DNA of 64,000 nt from Paenibacillus ferrarius (GTDB taxonomy: Bacteria; Bacillota; Bacilli; Paenibacillales; NBRC-103111): the NCBI RefSeq assembly GCF_002027705.1, contig NZ_MBTG01000026.1:34199-98198 (forward strand), read 5' to 3'. This document shows positions 29,101-36,941 of the stretch, in pieces; position 1 is the first letter of the stretch; each line of letters opens with the position of its first letter. The position numbers and the translations under genes were made by a program. The notes under the pieces are model-generated. The model ran no database searches. It was not told the DNA's origin and saw nothing but the letters and a program-made list of their open reading frames with translations.

Positions 29101-29691
29101 GAGAATCGGCTTGCCAGTAACCCAGAGTTTTTCTGCGAAGCCATTCGTCTGATTTATCGCTCCAAGAATAATGAGGTTATCTCTGAGTTAAGTGAGGAAA
29201 CAAAGGCAGTTGCCACAAATGCTTGGCGGTTGCTTCATGATTGGCATATTCCTCCTGGTATGCAGGAAGACGGCAGTTTCAACGGTGAGAATTTCTCAAT
29301 TTGGCTCCAACGTGTCAAAGAAATCTGCACAGAGTCTGGGCATCTGGAGGTTGCACTCATTAATGTGGGAGAGGTTCTCATCCATAGTCCAGCTGACCCA
29401 GATGGATTGTGGATTAATCATTTTGTCGCAACTGCACTAAATGCTAGAGATGCCGAAGATATGCGAGGGGGGTTCAGAACAGGAATTATTAATTCACGCG
29501 ATGCTCATTGGGTTGACCCTACAGGAAAACCAGAACGAGAACTTGCAGAGAAATACAGACAAATGGCCGAAGATGTTGAAAACGCAGGTTACCAACGAGT
29601 TGCAGGCACACTCAGAGGATTGTCAGAGTTTTATGAGCGAGAAGTAGAACGAATTACCGCCGAACATAAAATTGAAAAGAATCATGAATAA
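26152..29691 (+). CDS. REase-like nuclease fused to long helical-repeat region
   Basis: About 1179 residues. The N-terminus has a Gly-rich entry (NPFSTGGGGGHFEAHVQASF) and then TDDLIVFVEE with LVQVKHK, the D...QxK signature of a PD-(D/E)xK DNA nuclease, resembling Cap4/DUF4297-type nuclease starts. From about 250 onward it is helical throughout and rich in Trp and Leu (ARM/TPR-like), with no Walker motif that I can find. ATG 26152 is favoured because AAAGGA is nine bases upstream; ATG 26146 is also possible. Divergent from the nuclease-STAND gene, suggesting paired or independent anti-phage genes. Confidence 0.65.
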   Translation: MKGKQLSNPFSTGGGGGHFEAHVQASFVALMLTGGYAPCLPRWPIAEIKLQGKIEGFNTDDLIVFVEEPGSKRRCKMLVQVKHKITITQGDDVFSEVIQAAWTDFNNPRVFSKGKDIIVLITGPLNATDSHNVQWLLSQARHTKDEDEFERHVNRANFSPAKSAIKLEVIKHHLKLANNNQEISKEDLHSFLNHFYLLGYDLGEEEGVVLSLLHSHISQFNRQYPHWIWSRVVDIVQTWNQNAGTITSERLPSDLKEVFKQPAISYIPIELTVQPETAKNNWSQHQHATALAVVNLIGAWNEKNEADIDILSMVINEDYQLWVLQAREKLQLVDSPFSFQNGVWKIIDRIVLWDILGSRIFDQDLDTFKKIVVSVLTERDPSFELLPEERFAAGVHGKVLSHSPVLRKGLAEGLALLGTREEVLNNSSQGKAKTTVVLAIREIFENSDWVLWGSLNSLLPVLAEAAPEEFLDAVENALCSEPCPFDELFSQEGHGNTGGNYLTGLLWALEGLAWDENYLVRVCVVLGELASHDPGGSWSNRPANSLSTILLPWLPQTIAPIGKRKVAVQTLCREWPNVAWKLIISLLPNQQQMSTGSHKPVWRNTIPEDWEKDVDQDKYWDQVSFYAGIAVSMAGKDTTKLSQLIDHLDSLPRSSFDQLLEVLSSEAISGLLEEERLPLWDKLTKFTSKHRHFYEAEWALDDGLLSLIEVVVDKLAPSNPLNLYQHLFTNGDFDLYDDKDTWEEQGKKLDKLRQKAIMKILNLGGLNAVILFAEAVQFPGQVGGSLGTIADEEIDKVLLPLYLESEGNKHLAFLSGYIWGRYHINGWSWVDKLDKISWSVGQIGQFLSCLPFTSEAWARSDKWLGRLESDYWNKANIDNYHAEGDLAFAIDKLIKYGRPNAAINCLNRVRHFKKSLNADQCIKALIAALSSTEPSHLINARHIVELIKVLQEIPEVPPDDLFRVEWAYLPLLGRYHRAAPKLLENRLASNPEFFCEAIRLIYRSKNNEVISELSEETKAVATNAWRLLHDWHIPPGMQEDGSFNGENFSIWLQRVKEICTESGHLEVALINVGEVLIHSPADPDGLWINHFVATALNARDAEDMRGGFRTGIINSRDAHWVDPTGKPERELAEKYRQMAEDVENAGYQRVAGTLRGLSEFYEREVERITAEHKIEKNHE

Positions 29692-29981
29692 GCCTTAATG
29701 ACTCAACTTTTGGATTCTGAAATAGGCAAGTAAGTTTTAGTAGTTACGTAAACCTGTAGCATTGTGATCTGTGCCTGTTCTGGATTGCCATAGATATTTA
29801 GTCCTTTTTAACGAATATCTCTGATTCCAATTTCATATAAAAGAAGCTCCTCTTTACATGTAAAATTGAGGCTTCTTTGCCAGAACGCTAGAAGGTACTC
29901 TTCTATAAAGACACTTCGTAGTAATTTTCTGGCTAAATAGAATTGGGAATTTCTATTAAATATGCTCACCAAGCGTCACTG
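29692..29981. other. right-end non-coding part of segment I
   Basis: About 290 bases with a hairpin near 29846-29879 and no gene, ending at the att core. It does not resemble the right-end sequence found before the cores at 37814 and 46616. Confidence 0.45.
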
Positions 29982-29992
29982 CTCACCTCCAT
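29982..29992 (+). other. attR-like core of segment I
   Basis: CTCACCTCCAT identical to the core at the ssrA 3' end, 19.5 kb away, and followed four bases later by a strong terminator as expected for sequence originally downstream of ssrA. I read it as the right attachment site of the recombinase-bearing element. Confidence 0.7.
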
Positions 29993-29995
29993 TAG

Positions 29996-30022
29996 AAAAA
30001 CCCGCTTTGATAGCGGGTTTTT
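29996..30022 (+). terminator. terminator following the att core
   Basis: AAAAACCCGCT / AGCGGGTTTTT, 11-base perfect stem with a five-base loop. A candidate displaced ssrA terminator. Confidence 0.85.
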
Positions 30023-30088
30023 GCCTTCTTAACGGCAGAAATGTAGCTGTTTTATAGTCAAGATTTTTAGAATTGTCATTTAGTTTGC

Positions 30089-30120
30089 CTTGTAGCCAAT
30101 ATGGCTACAAGGGTTTTTAG
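30089..30120 (+). terminator. second hairpin terminator
   Basis: CCTTGTAGCCA / TGGCTACAAGG with a tiny loop followed by GTTTTTAG. Confidence 0.7.
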
Positions 30121-30266
30121 TTTTCGTCAGGTTGCATCAGGTTTGATTACTCCTTTATTACAGCACGCAGTCATAAATTTTAGAAGCAAAACTTAAATTC
30201 TAATAGCGCACTTCGTATACTTACATAAAAGCTAAAAATAAGTACCCATTTTCAGGGGGGAATGTT

Positions 30267-30380
30267 TTGGAAGAAATTTACTTGCAATTAACGAAGCCAG
30301 AAGTGTTCTTAGTCGCTAAATGCTTAACAGAATTTGTGATTTCAAAAAAATGCTGCATGGGAGCAATCTTAATTTATTAA
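30267..30380 (+). pseudogene. possible 5' fragment of a small gene
   Basis: A TTG-started frame with GGGGGG upstream reads MEEIYLQLTKPEVFLVAKCL and ends after 37 residues where the FtsK-like fragment begins on the other strand. It looks like the first part of a real gene cut by rearrangement. Weak support. Confidence 0.25.
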
Positions 30381-30569
30381 TACAGCATCTTGCTTGTATT
30401 GTTCCAAAGTCATGAGCACATGTCGAGGTTTACTGCCCTCATAAGGACCGACGATGCCTTTCTCATGCATTGAATCGATAATACGCGCCGAACGCGTATA
30501 GCCGATTCGCATACGCCTTTGGAGGAGCGATACGGAAGCTTGCTTAGATGAAGAATCCTTGCTCAACAA
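30369..30569 (-). pseudogene. FtsK/SpoIIIE gamma-domain fragment
   Basis: The translation contains QASVSLLQRRMRIGYTRSAR, then SMHEKGIVGPYEGSKPR, the winged-helix gamma domain that closes FtsK/SpoIIIE DNA translocases and recognises polar sequences. Only about 55 family-like residues are present, with no motor domain and no good start. It is a C-terminal gene fragment, presumably copied from ftsK or spoIIIE. It is back to back with the HEPN fragment, the junction lying near 30560. Confidence 0.8.
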
Positions 30570-30960
30570 AATATGCGTAGCTGTCCAAAAACGAAGTAGT
30601 CATGTATATAAGCGCTTATACCGAAATGTCCTTCAAATAGCAGACCCGATAGCCCGATTTATGCTTCTATATAGTTTATTGCAGCTTGCTCTAGAAGCTG
30701 ATAATCAAAAAGGAGTGGATGATTTTATTAGAATAACAACTTGGTATAATTCCTCCTTAGATCGTATTACCACTAGAACAGGAGCTAACTTCAAGGAAAC
30801 TATCTATTCTTGGCTAAGAAATGCAGTTGGGCACACACAGGAGTCTTATATAATTGGGGGAAGAAGTTACAGTTTTGAAGAAATTCTTGAAGAGATCGAT
30901 AGCTTTGTTGATACACTTTCCTTGATTACCAGACAGGCGATTGAAGCAAACAAAATTTAG
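30559..30960 (+). pseudogene. HEPN-domain C-terminal fragment (module 1)
   Basis: 133 codons from a TTG that lies inside the neighbouring FtsK fragment; the recognisable part begins at RLYRNVLQIADPIARFMLLY and includes the HEPN catalytic pattern R-N-x-x-x-H in SWLRNAVGHTQ. No proper start is visible, so it is probably the C-terminal part of a larger HEPN protein. It is followed after about 70 bases by repeat copy A. HEPN proteins of this type are common in anti-phage systems. Confidence 0.6.
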
Positions 30961-31031
30961 CCAACCAGATCTTAGAAATCGGTTATTAATTTGGCAGGTT
31001 GCCAACCATACTGGAAACTAACCGTTATCTT

Positions 31032-31154
31032 ATGCCACCTCACCAAACAGTTTCAGCATCACGCGGCGGCGAATTGTGGATTTATACAGCCACGGATCAG
31101 AAAGTCGAACCCTTGTCCGAATAAAATCACAACTATTAATCTGGACAGGGGTTC
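31032..31154 (+). repeat. module-boundary repeat, copy A
   Basis: Begins ATGCCACCTCACCAAACAG, then GCATCACGCGGCGGCGAATT, GTGGATTTATACAGCCACGG, then CGAACCCTTGTCC, a 24-base spacer, and GGACAGGGGTTC. The last two parts form a 12-base hairpin stem with one mismatch. Four close relatives (B-E) and one diverged copy (F, 46553) lie in the same orientation, each after a gene module. Confidence 0.85.
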
Positions 31155-31185
31155 TATACGATCAGATCCCCTATTTCCAATGTAA

Positions 31186-31240
31186 GAAAGTACGGTCGGT
31201 TACGTCTTGGTACGCTTTTGACGGTGCTCTAGCTTTTTGT
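31186..31240 (+). terminator. terminator-like repeat T, copy 1
   Basis: GAAAGTACGGTCGG... TACGTCTTGGTACGCTT ...CTTTTTGT, a nested hairpin with T-tract related to the copies at 32813, 35307 and 58976. It follows repeat A. Confidence 0.65.
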
Positions 31241-31285
31241 TAAAGTTTAGGTGTAAGTTTATTGAATAGCTGGGAGGGGGATATT

Positions 31286-31939
31286 ATGTCAGGTGTAAAT
31301 CTTAACCAAAATCAACAAGAAATGCGTGACGCTGTTGAAAGATGCTTGAAAATGCTGCGTGATGACATAAGGCAAGGGAATAAACTTCCGTACGATAGAA
31401 AGATGGAGGTATATGCTGAGATGGCAAAGGCGGCACACGAATTACATATGTCACTAGATCCTAAGCCTAAGCACCATCGATATATGATCGAGAACAGAGG
31501 AGTAGAACCGGAGCACCCAGAATTTTATGACCATATCCATCCTGCTGAAGACTTAATAAAGTACCTAGATGACAAACATGCTAACGATGACCCTGAGGAT
31601 CAGACTCTAGGCCATACTTTTGAATTTCCTGTCTTTTCAAGAAGATGGGGACATAAAGACAGTTATAAAGTTACACGTAATGAACAAGGGTGGTCTTTCA
31701 GTTTTCATAAAAATGAACAAGGGGATAAAACAGGTTCCCCAGCTCTATACAGGTTTCTTGACCATGATTCAATTAATTACCCTCAGGAACTTCCGGGATA
31801 TTTGGAGTGGCTTTGGATTCAAGCTGAAGAGCAGGGCTTAAGTCATGATGAAGTACAAGAATCCATAAATGACCTAGCTGATTGGGTTAGTGCTTGTGAA
31901 AGTTCCACTCCTAGAGGTGTTTTTAGGGGGTTCAAATAA
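31286..31939 (+). CDS. hypothetical protein, partner of cyclase-like gene (module 2)
   Basis: 217-residue acidic, soluble protein with no signal peptide or membrane segment. ATG 31286 is chosen for its strong GGGAGGGGG site. Features are an N-terminal helical part (NLNQNQQEMRDAVERCLKML), a His-rich centre, and a mixed alpha/beta C-terminus with FEFPVFSRRWGHKDSYKVTR. I do not recognise the family. The next gene starts one base after its stop, so the two act together. With a nucleotide cyclase as partner it could be a nucleotide-responsive effector, but it lacks obvious effector motifs. Confidence 0.7.
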   Translation: MSGVNLNQNQQEMRDAVERCLKMLRDDIRQGNKLPYDRKMEVYAEMAKAAHELHMSLDPKPKHHRYMIENRGVEPEHPEFYDHIHPAEDLIKYLDDKHANDDPEDQTLGHTFEFPVFSRRWGHKDSYKVTRNEQGWSFSFHKNEQGDKTGSPALYRFLDHDSINYPQELPGYLEWLWIQAEEQGLSHDEVQESINDLADWVSACESSTPRGVFRGFK

Positions 31940-31940
31940 T

Positions 31941-32633
31941 ATGGCGATTAGGTTAAAGAAAAGGGAAACAAATGTTATTGAAGAGAAGAAAGGGGCCGTA
32001 ACCTTTCTAGACGTTCTAGGGTGGAAAGGTATCTACGAAAGACGAAGGAGTTACGAGGCGATAAATCTTTTAAGTGGCTTATTCACTTTAATTCTACACG
32101 AGTCTAAAAATATTACGGATGCAATAGTTACTACTGATGGAGTTCCAGATGGAATGAAGGGGGCAGAAACAACTGTCCTAAGCATTTCGGATACATTAGC
32201 AATTTTCACACCAGGAAACCCTTACCACAGTTTGAAAATTCATGGACTTATTTGCCAATTAGCAATACCCGAGTCCGTTCGCAGAGGCATTCCCTTAAGG
32301 GGAGCAACTTCATATGGTCGATTTTCGACTAAAGACAGTATCATGATAGGTCCTGCCGTTGATGAATCAGCCAGTTGGCACGAATCGACGGATTGGATTG
32401 GTGTTATTATGACTCCGACTGCAATGTTTGAATTACAAGGAGAGTACCCAGAAGTATGGACTGAATATAGAGATATTCCTTTGAAGAAAAAGGTGAACGG
32501 TATTAATCGATGTGTTAATTGGACTTTAGACGGAAATCCGAGTAAAATGTTCGCAGATATGGGACCTCATGTTCCGGAGATCGCTCCCAAATATCTCAAT
32601 ACACTTAGTTTCTTGAATCAATCTAGAACATAA
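31941..32633 (+). CDS. class III nucleotide-cyclase-like protein (module 2)
   Basis: 230 residues. The layout resembles the class III nucleotidyl cyclase catalytic fold: GAVTFLDVLGWKGIYERR with a metal-binding Asp after the first strand, VLSISDTLAIFTP with a second Asp in the beta hairpin, and IPLRGATSYGRF followed by IGPAVDESASWHE, the late conserved segment. ATG 31941 is preferred over the long upstream frame because AGGGGG precedes it and it abuts the partner gene. Stand-alone cyclases next to a small partner are the layout of Pycsar anti-phage systems (cCMP/cUMP). I cannot tell base specificity or activity. Repeat copy B follows. Confidence 0.55.
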   Translation: MAIRLKKRETNVIEEKKGAVTFLDVLGWKGIYERRRSYEAINLLSGLFTLILHESKNITDAIVTTDGVPDGMKGAETTVLSISDTLAIFTPGNPYHSLKIHGLICQLAIPESVRRGIPLRGATSYGRFSTKDSIMIGPAVDESASWHESTDWIGVIMTPTAMFELQGEYPEVWTEYRDIPLKKKVNGINRCVNWTLDGNPSKMFADMGPHVPEIAPKYLNTLSFLNQSRT

Positions 32634-32658
32634 CTAGGAAAATTGCAAAGTCTGATTT

Positions 32659-32780
32659 ATGCTGCCTCACCAAACAATCTCAGCATCACGCGGCTGCGAA
32701 TTGTGGATTTACCAAGCCACGGCTCAGTTACTTAACCCTTGTCTGTATAAAACCACAACTGTAAAAAAGGACAGGGATTC
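32659..32780 (+). repeat. module-boundary repeat, copy B
   Basis: Same layout as copy A: ATGCTGCCTCACCAAACAA, GCATCACGCGGCTGCGAATT, GTGGATTTACCAAGCCACGG, AACCCTTGTC, spacer, GGACAGGGATTC. Starts 25 bases after the cyclase-like gene. Confidence 0.85.
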
Positions 32781-32812
32781 GCCACGCCCCCAGTTCGAAT
32801 CGTATCTACAAA

Positions 32813-32870
32813 AAGCGAAAGTACCGTTCAATTGCGTCTTGGTGACGCTTTTGGCGGTACTTTTACTTTT
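32813..32870 (+). terminator. terminator-like repeat T, copy 2
   Basis: AAGCGAAAGTACCG...CGGTACTTTTACTTTT outer stem with an inner GCGTC/GACGC hairpin. Clearest nested structure of the family. Confidence 0.75.
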
Positions 32871-33067
32871 GAAGCAATGTAGGTAGGTTAATCAACAGGC
32901 CTGACTTATTAGCAGTTCCTCAACCGAACTCTTATTGAAAATAGAGAGATCGAGCTCTTGACCCTGTCGCAAACGATAAACCCGCCTCTGTTGTGAATCA
33001 TCTGCTCAATCATTACGTAAAGCCATGAATATAACAATTGTATTGATAATTTCCGTGAAGACTTATA

Positions 33068-33104
33068 CACTACATGTGTGAATGTTATTCACTACATGAG
33101 TGAA
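33068..33104 (+). promoter_or_regulatory. operator-like direct repeats before the HTH-GTPase gene
   Basis: CACTACATGTGTGAA and CACTACATGAGTGAA, 22 bases apart, the second forming the palindrome TTCACTACATGAGTGAA. They overlap the region just upstream of the ribosome-binding site and could be bound by the gene's own N-terminal HTH domain. Confidence 0.6.
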
Positions 33105-33116
33105 AGGAGTTTCGGC

Positions 33117-34982
33117 ATGAAAATGGACGACAGCAATTCAATGGAGCTAGTAGGACTTAAAGAAGCTGCAACAAAACTGAAGTTGTCACCAACCGCACTT
33201 AGTAATCTAAGAAATAGGGATAAATCTTTTCCTCTACCATGTGAAACACCTAAGTCTGGCCCAATATGGAGGGCAGAAGATATCTTCAAGTATGGTTTAA
33301 GAACCGGTCGATTGACTGAAGATGAATTTTATATTCCAGCTATGTGGGGGCCTTCAAAAACAATAGCAATTGTAGGCAGAGCAAAGGTAGGGAAAAGCTT
33401 CATTGTCTCAATGTTTGCGGATAAAACTATTCATTATCGAAATGCTTTTAGTAGTGGTGGCGGTGATAAAACTGCGTGCTCAGTCAAAAATGTTTTTATC
33501 GATACTAATGATGATTTTATGTCGTTTGTTGAGTTCCATTCATCATTTCATACTGATTTTAAGGACGTACATGATTATGAAGATTTGTGTTCAGACGCCG
33601 AGTTTATGAATGGAACTCAAGTATCACTTGAAAATACCGAAAAGCTCCCGCGATTTATAGAAAATATTGAACGTCTTGTGAGAAGAATTTTAGAAGCCGA
33701 AGAACAATATAAAAAACAATTTCCTGATAAAAAAGCGAAGAAAAGCCAAAATACTATTGAGGTTTATTGTAAGCCTAGCGATTTTTGTAGGACTATTATG
33801 CAGCAAGCCAGCCTAAAACGGCTCGAAGTAATTGACACTCCCGGAGTTTCTGGAAACGTTGAGTTTGTTAAAATCTCAAAAGCTGACCTATACGTGTTTT
33901 TACTTAACGACGCCAATACAGACGAGGCAAAAACTCTCGAAAAAATCGTTGAGGAAATAAAGCCTTATATTGCAACAAGCAATGCATGTTTTTTATATCG
34001 AAGCAGCAGTGGATTTATAACTACAAAAGAAAAATTCGAGAAAGAACAGAAGAAAGTCGAAAAAAACATGCAGCAATTTGAGGATCTCTTTGTGCATTTG
34101 CGAGGAAGTATCATCAGTAGGGCTATGGATGTCCTGTATCCTGCTAAAACCTGCATTTGCTTTCCGCCTATGGATCCGGAAGATTTGTCGCCGCCAGAAG
34201 AATTGTTCCGTGAAAAGTTTACCGACAAAATAATCCGTGCTTTTAGTGGCGATACGGAAAAACTTCTACGTGAAGAATTCGACAAAGTACTTAATGGAAA
34301 TCGAGATGAAACGTTTGAATATGTAAAACAAATTCTCGGAAATATTCCTTCACATGATCATTGCGCAAAACCGATCAGTTATTTGCCTAATTTTATTAAG
34401 GAAAACCACGATAGAGTAAAATCCAACGATAACCGGAGAATTGTTAACAATGTCGCCGCTGGTTACAGAACTGAAAAACACTTTCTTTACAAATATTTTC
34501 AGGATTTCACACAGGAGAAATGCCCGGAAATATGGCAACAGCATACAATTAGATACTTGTACCATATGTTATCTCAGGGTGTGACTCGAGACTGTGGACT
34601 TGGTATAGGAATATATCACACTGAAGATAGCCCTGCTCTTACTATGATTGCTGCAGAATCAGTATTAGCAGAACAGGTTTTAAACGAAATATTCAATAAT
34701 CCTGAAAAATCACGTAGTGGAAACTATCGCAATGCTTTAAGGAACAATGGAATTACAAGCAAAACTTGGGAAAAGGTTTTTTGTTCTGATAACAGTTTAA
34801 TGACTAAGAAGTTACAGCTTATTGTTAGCTGCCTGAATCATATCCCAACAGTGAGTCTATATGAGCTGGTTTTTTGTCGATACATTGGAGGACTTCGCAA
34901 AATAACGGAGTACAGTATTTTGAGAGAATTTTTCCAAACAGATAGTGATTGCGAAAATTTCGTTGCCTCCCTAAATTTTTAA
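33117..34982 (+). CDS. HTH-fused dynamin-like GTPase (module 3)
   Basis: 621 residues. The N-terminus (about 8-70) is a MerR-like/HTH segment (GLKEAATKLKLSPTALSNLR). A GTPase domain follows with Walker A IVGRAKVGKSFIV near 95 and G3 EVIDTPGVSG near 240. A later long helical region completes a dynamin-like or GTPase-effector layout; the usual NKxD is not evident to me (LLNDANTDEA sits near that position). ATG 33117 has GAAAGGAG upstream. Dynamin-like GTPases occur in anti-phage systems, but an N-terminal DNA-binding-like domain is unusual. It fills a single-gene module ended by repeat C. Confidence 0.65.
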   Translation: MKMDDSNSMELVGLKEAATKLKLSPTALSNLRNRDKSFPLPCETPKSGPIWRAEDIFKYGLRTGRLTEDEFYIPAMWGPSKTIAIVGRAKVGKSFIVSMFADKTIHYRNAFSSGGGDKTACSVKNVFIDTNDDFMSFVEFHSSFHTDFKDVHDYEDLCSDAEFMNGTQVSLENTEKLPRFIENIERLVRRILEAEEQYKKQFPDKKAKKSQNTIEVYCKPSDFCRTIMQQASLKRLEVIDTPGVSGNVEFVKISKADLYVFLLNDANTDEAKTLEKIVEEIKPYIATSNACFLYRSSSGFITTKEKFEKEQKKVEKNMQQFEDLFVHLRGSIISRAMDVLYPAKTCICFPPMDPEDLSPPEELFREKFTDKIIRAFSGDTEKLLREEFDKVLNGNRDETFEYVKQILGNIPSHDHCAKPISYLPNFIKENHDRVKSNDNRRIVNNVAAGYRTEKHFLYKYFQDFTQEKCPEIWQQHTIRYLYHMLSQGVTRDCGLGIGIYHTEDSPALTMIAAESVLAEQVLNEIFNNPEKSRSGNYRNALRNNGITSKTWEKVFCSDNSLMTKKLQLIVSCLNHIPTVSLYELVFCRYIGGLRKITEYSILREFFQTDSDCENFVASLNF

Positions 34983-35046
34983 ATAACTTATCGGCATTCG
35001 TTGAGGCTTGTGCCACAAAGATTCACTCATACCATTAATTTTGTCT

Positions 35047-35074
35047 TCCTCCTACTTCGTAGGGGGATTTTTAT
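35047..35074 (+). terminator. terminator after the GTPase gene
   Basis: CCTCCTAC-TTC-GTAGGGGG (one G-U) followed by ATTTTTATTTT. Confidence 0.8.
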
Positions 35075-35192
35075 TTTAACCTTACTCCGAATTGGAAAGA
35101 CATATTGGGAAATGGCTATGTGTCTATCAACAGAGGATTCGGCTCTTTTTCAGTTTACATCAAACTAGTTGCCTTTAGTGGGGTTCAGACCT

Positions 35193-35306
35193 ATGCCACC
35201 TTCCCAAACAATCTGAGCATCACGCGGCGGCGAATTGTGGATTTACCAAGCCACGGCTCGGAAATTCAAACCCTTGTCCAAACAAAAACACAACTATTAA
35301 TGCTGG
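35193..35306 (+). repeat. module-boundary repeat, copy C
   Basis: ATGCCACCTTCCCAAACAAT, GCATCACGCGGCGGCGAATT, GTGGATTTACCAAGCCACGG, AAACCCTTGTCC, CACAACTATTAATGC. The right half of the hairpin is missing; the T repeat follows directly. Confidence 0.85.
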
Positions 35307-35366
35307 AAGCGAAAGTATCTTTAGTCATGTCCTAGTGACATTTCTGTCGGTACTTTCGCTTTTTTG
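35307..35366 (+). terminator. terminator-like repeat T, copy 3
   Basis: AAGCGAAAGTA...TACTTTCGCTTTTTT outer stem with inner TGTC/GACA, directly after repeat C. Confidence 0.75.
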
Positions 35367-35552
35367 TATTGTTGTGAATGCAATTTATCTATCGGAATTT
35401 AATGAAGTCAGGATGGGATTGCTCTTCTCACGGTAAAACGAATTAGGCGAATGATAATGATTGCATTACATAATAACATGCATACAAGTAATGGTTGAAT
35501 TTGGTATAATTCTTTTTAAGGAACTGAATTCTCTTGCTTGAAGAGGTGTGAT

Positions 35553-36509
35553 ATGGGGAAAGTTATTAGCGTTATTAATTGGAAGGGTGGAGTTGGTAAA
35601 ACGACAATTACCCACCATATTGCAGTTGGTCTGCAAAAATTGGAGTACAGTAAAGAACTAGGGCTCGAAAAATACCCAAAAGTATTACTGCTAGATGCAG
35701 ATGCTCAATGTAATCTATCAATTGCATGTCTAGGTGATAATCAATTCGAAGATTTAACGTATAAGAAAGATACACCTATTCCAACTATAAAAGATATATT
35801 TGAAAAATACTTGGATGACGGTACATTTGATATTGAGAATAATATAATATTAAAAGAAAAAGTGCGGAGTCGTGAGCCAAACTATGTTTTTAATCATATT
35901 GATTTGGTGCCGTCTCATCCGGATTTAATTTATACGGATATGTTTATTGCTCAGCATAATACTAAGCCTAAGCCTAAGATAAAGCCTAATTTACTCCAAA
36001 CAGATGTTTATAAATTTCAGATACTCGATGCAATTTTAAAAAGTGTACGTGATAAGTATGATTATATACTTATAGATTGCCCTCCTAATTTAAACTACAT
36101 AACTCAGAACGCTCTTTATGCTAGTGACTATTATTTAATTCCAACAATTGCTGATAAATTGTCTTCATATGGTATAATGGCAGTGTCAAATGCAGTTAAC
36201 AATTTAAATAATAATTTCATGGCAGCTTCACAAGATTATAATGAAACTAAACTCTTAGGTATTGTATTAAACAACATACGTGAGTATAGGAAAAAGCCTA
36301 AAAAGTCACAGTTCAATATTATGCAATCGCTTCAACAACTTTTTAAAAATGATGTTTTTAGCCAATACTTAACTTATGGTGATGGAATCCCCAGAGCTTC
36401 TGCAATGGCATATCCTGTTTTTGCATTAGAAAATAAGTTCGCCAATGCAAAAAGGCAAGGTGATTTCTTGAGGGAAATAAGTATAGAATTTGTAAAAAGG
36501 TGTAGGTGA
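35553..36509 (+). CDS. ParA/MinD-family ATPase (module 4)
   Basis: 318-residue deviant-Walker ATPase. It has VINWKGGVGKTTITHHIAV at the start, VLLLDADAQCNLS, and ILIDCPPNLNYITQNAL, as in ParA/Soj chromosome and plasmid partition proteins. ATG 35553 has AGAGGTG upstream. It is not accompanied by a recognisable ParB or parS sites. The downstream gene, four bases away, is a small helical protein that may take the partner role. A partition-type ATPase in a small module may reflect a plasmid origin or a defence system that uses such an ATPase. Confidence 0.85.
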   Translation: MGKVISVINWKGGVGKTTITHHIAVGLQKLEYSKELGLEKYPKVLLLDADAQCNLSIACLGDNQFEDLTYKKDTPIPTIKDIFEKYLDDGTFDIENNIILKEKVRSREPNYVFNHIDLVPSHPDLIYTDMFIAQHNTKPKPKIKPNLLQTDVYKFQILDAILKSVRDKYDYILIDCPPNLNYITQNALYASDYYLIPTIADKLSSYGIMAVSNAVNNLNNNFMAASQDYNETKLLGIVLNNIREYRKKPKKSQFNIMQSLQQLFKNDVFSQYLTYGDGIPRASAMAYPVFALENKFANAKRQGDFLREISIEFVKRCR

Positions 36510-36513
36510 GCCA

Positions 36514-36933
36514 ATGAAAGTAAGAACTCTAATTAATCTATTTTCAGTCGTTTCTGATATCCTTGAAGTATATAAAGATAATACAGTAGATGAAATGTTG
36601 AAAGACATTCGTACAAAGGTCACAGGACAGCCTGTCGCTTCGAAGAAGCTCAAGCAAAAGAAATATTTTGATTTAGAGGAGACTTTAGAATATCTAAAAA
36701 CATCAAATCGAGATGATATTGTTACATATCTGAATGAGTATGAAAAGAAACAGATCGAATCGATTTGTACAGCAACTAATTTGGTCTTCGCACAAAGAGA
36801 CAATAAAACGTCGCTGATTGATATGTTGGCAAATCACTATAATATGGTGAGTTTAAATAATAAAATGTCAGAGAGATATTCAAACCGATATACTACAGAA
36901 GATGCAGCTCAAAGTTCAGATATCTCTAAATGA
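36514..36933 (+). CDS. small helical partner of the ParA-like ATPase (module 4)
   Basis: 139 residues, charged and helical, with a coiled-coil-like centre (KKYFDLEETLEYLKTSNRDD). No recognised domain. The C-terminal half resembles a basic adaptor or DNA-binding region. It is in an operon with the ParA-like gene (gap of four bases) and is followed after nine bases by repeat D. Confidence 0.6.
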   Translation: MKVRTLINLFSVVSDILEVYKDNTVDEMLKDIRTKVTGQPVASKKLKQKKYFDLEETLEYLKTSNRDDIVTYLNEYEKKQIESICTATNLVFAQRDNKTSLIDMLANHYNMVSLNNKMSERYSNRYTTEDAAQSSDISK

Positions 36934-36941
36934 AGTGTTTC

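Noticed and set aside
32659..32886. Plus-strand frames through the boundary repeats (also at 30991, 35105, 36902)
   Set aside because: They start inside or pass through the repeats without ribosome-binding sites and share only repeat-derived residues.
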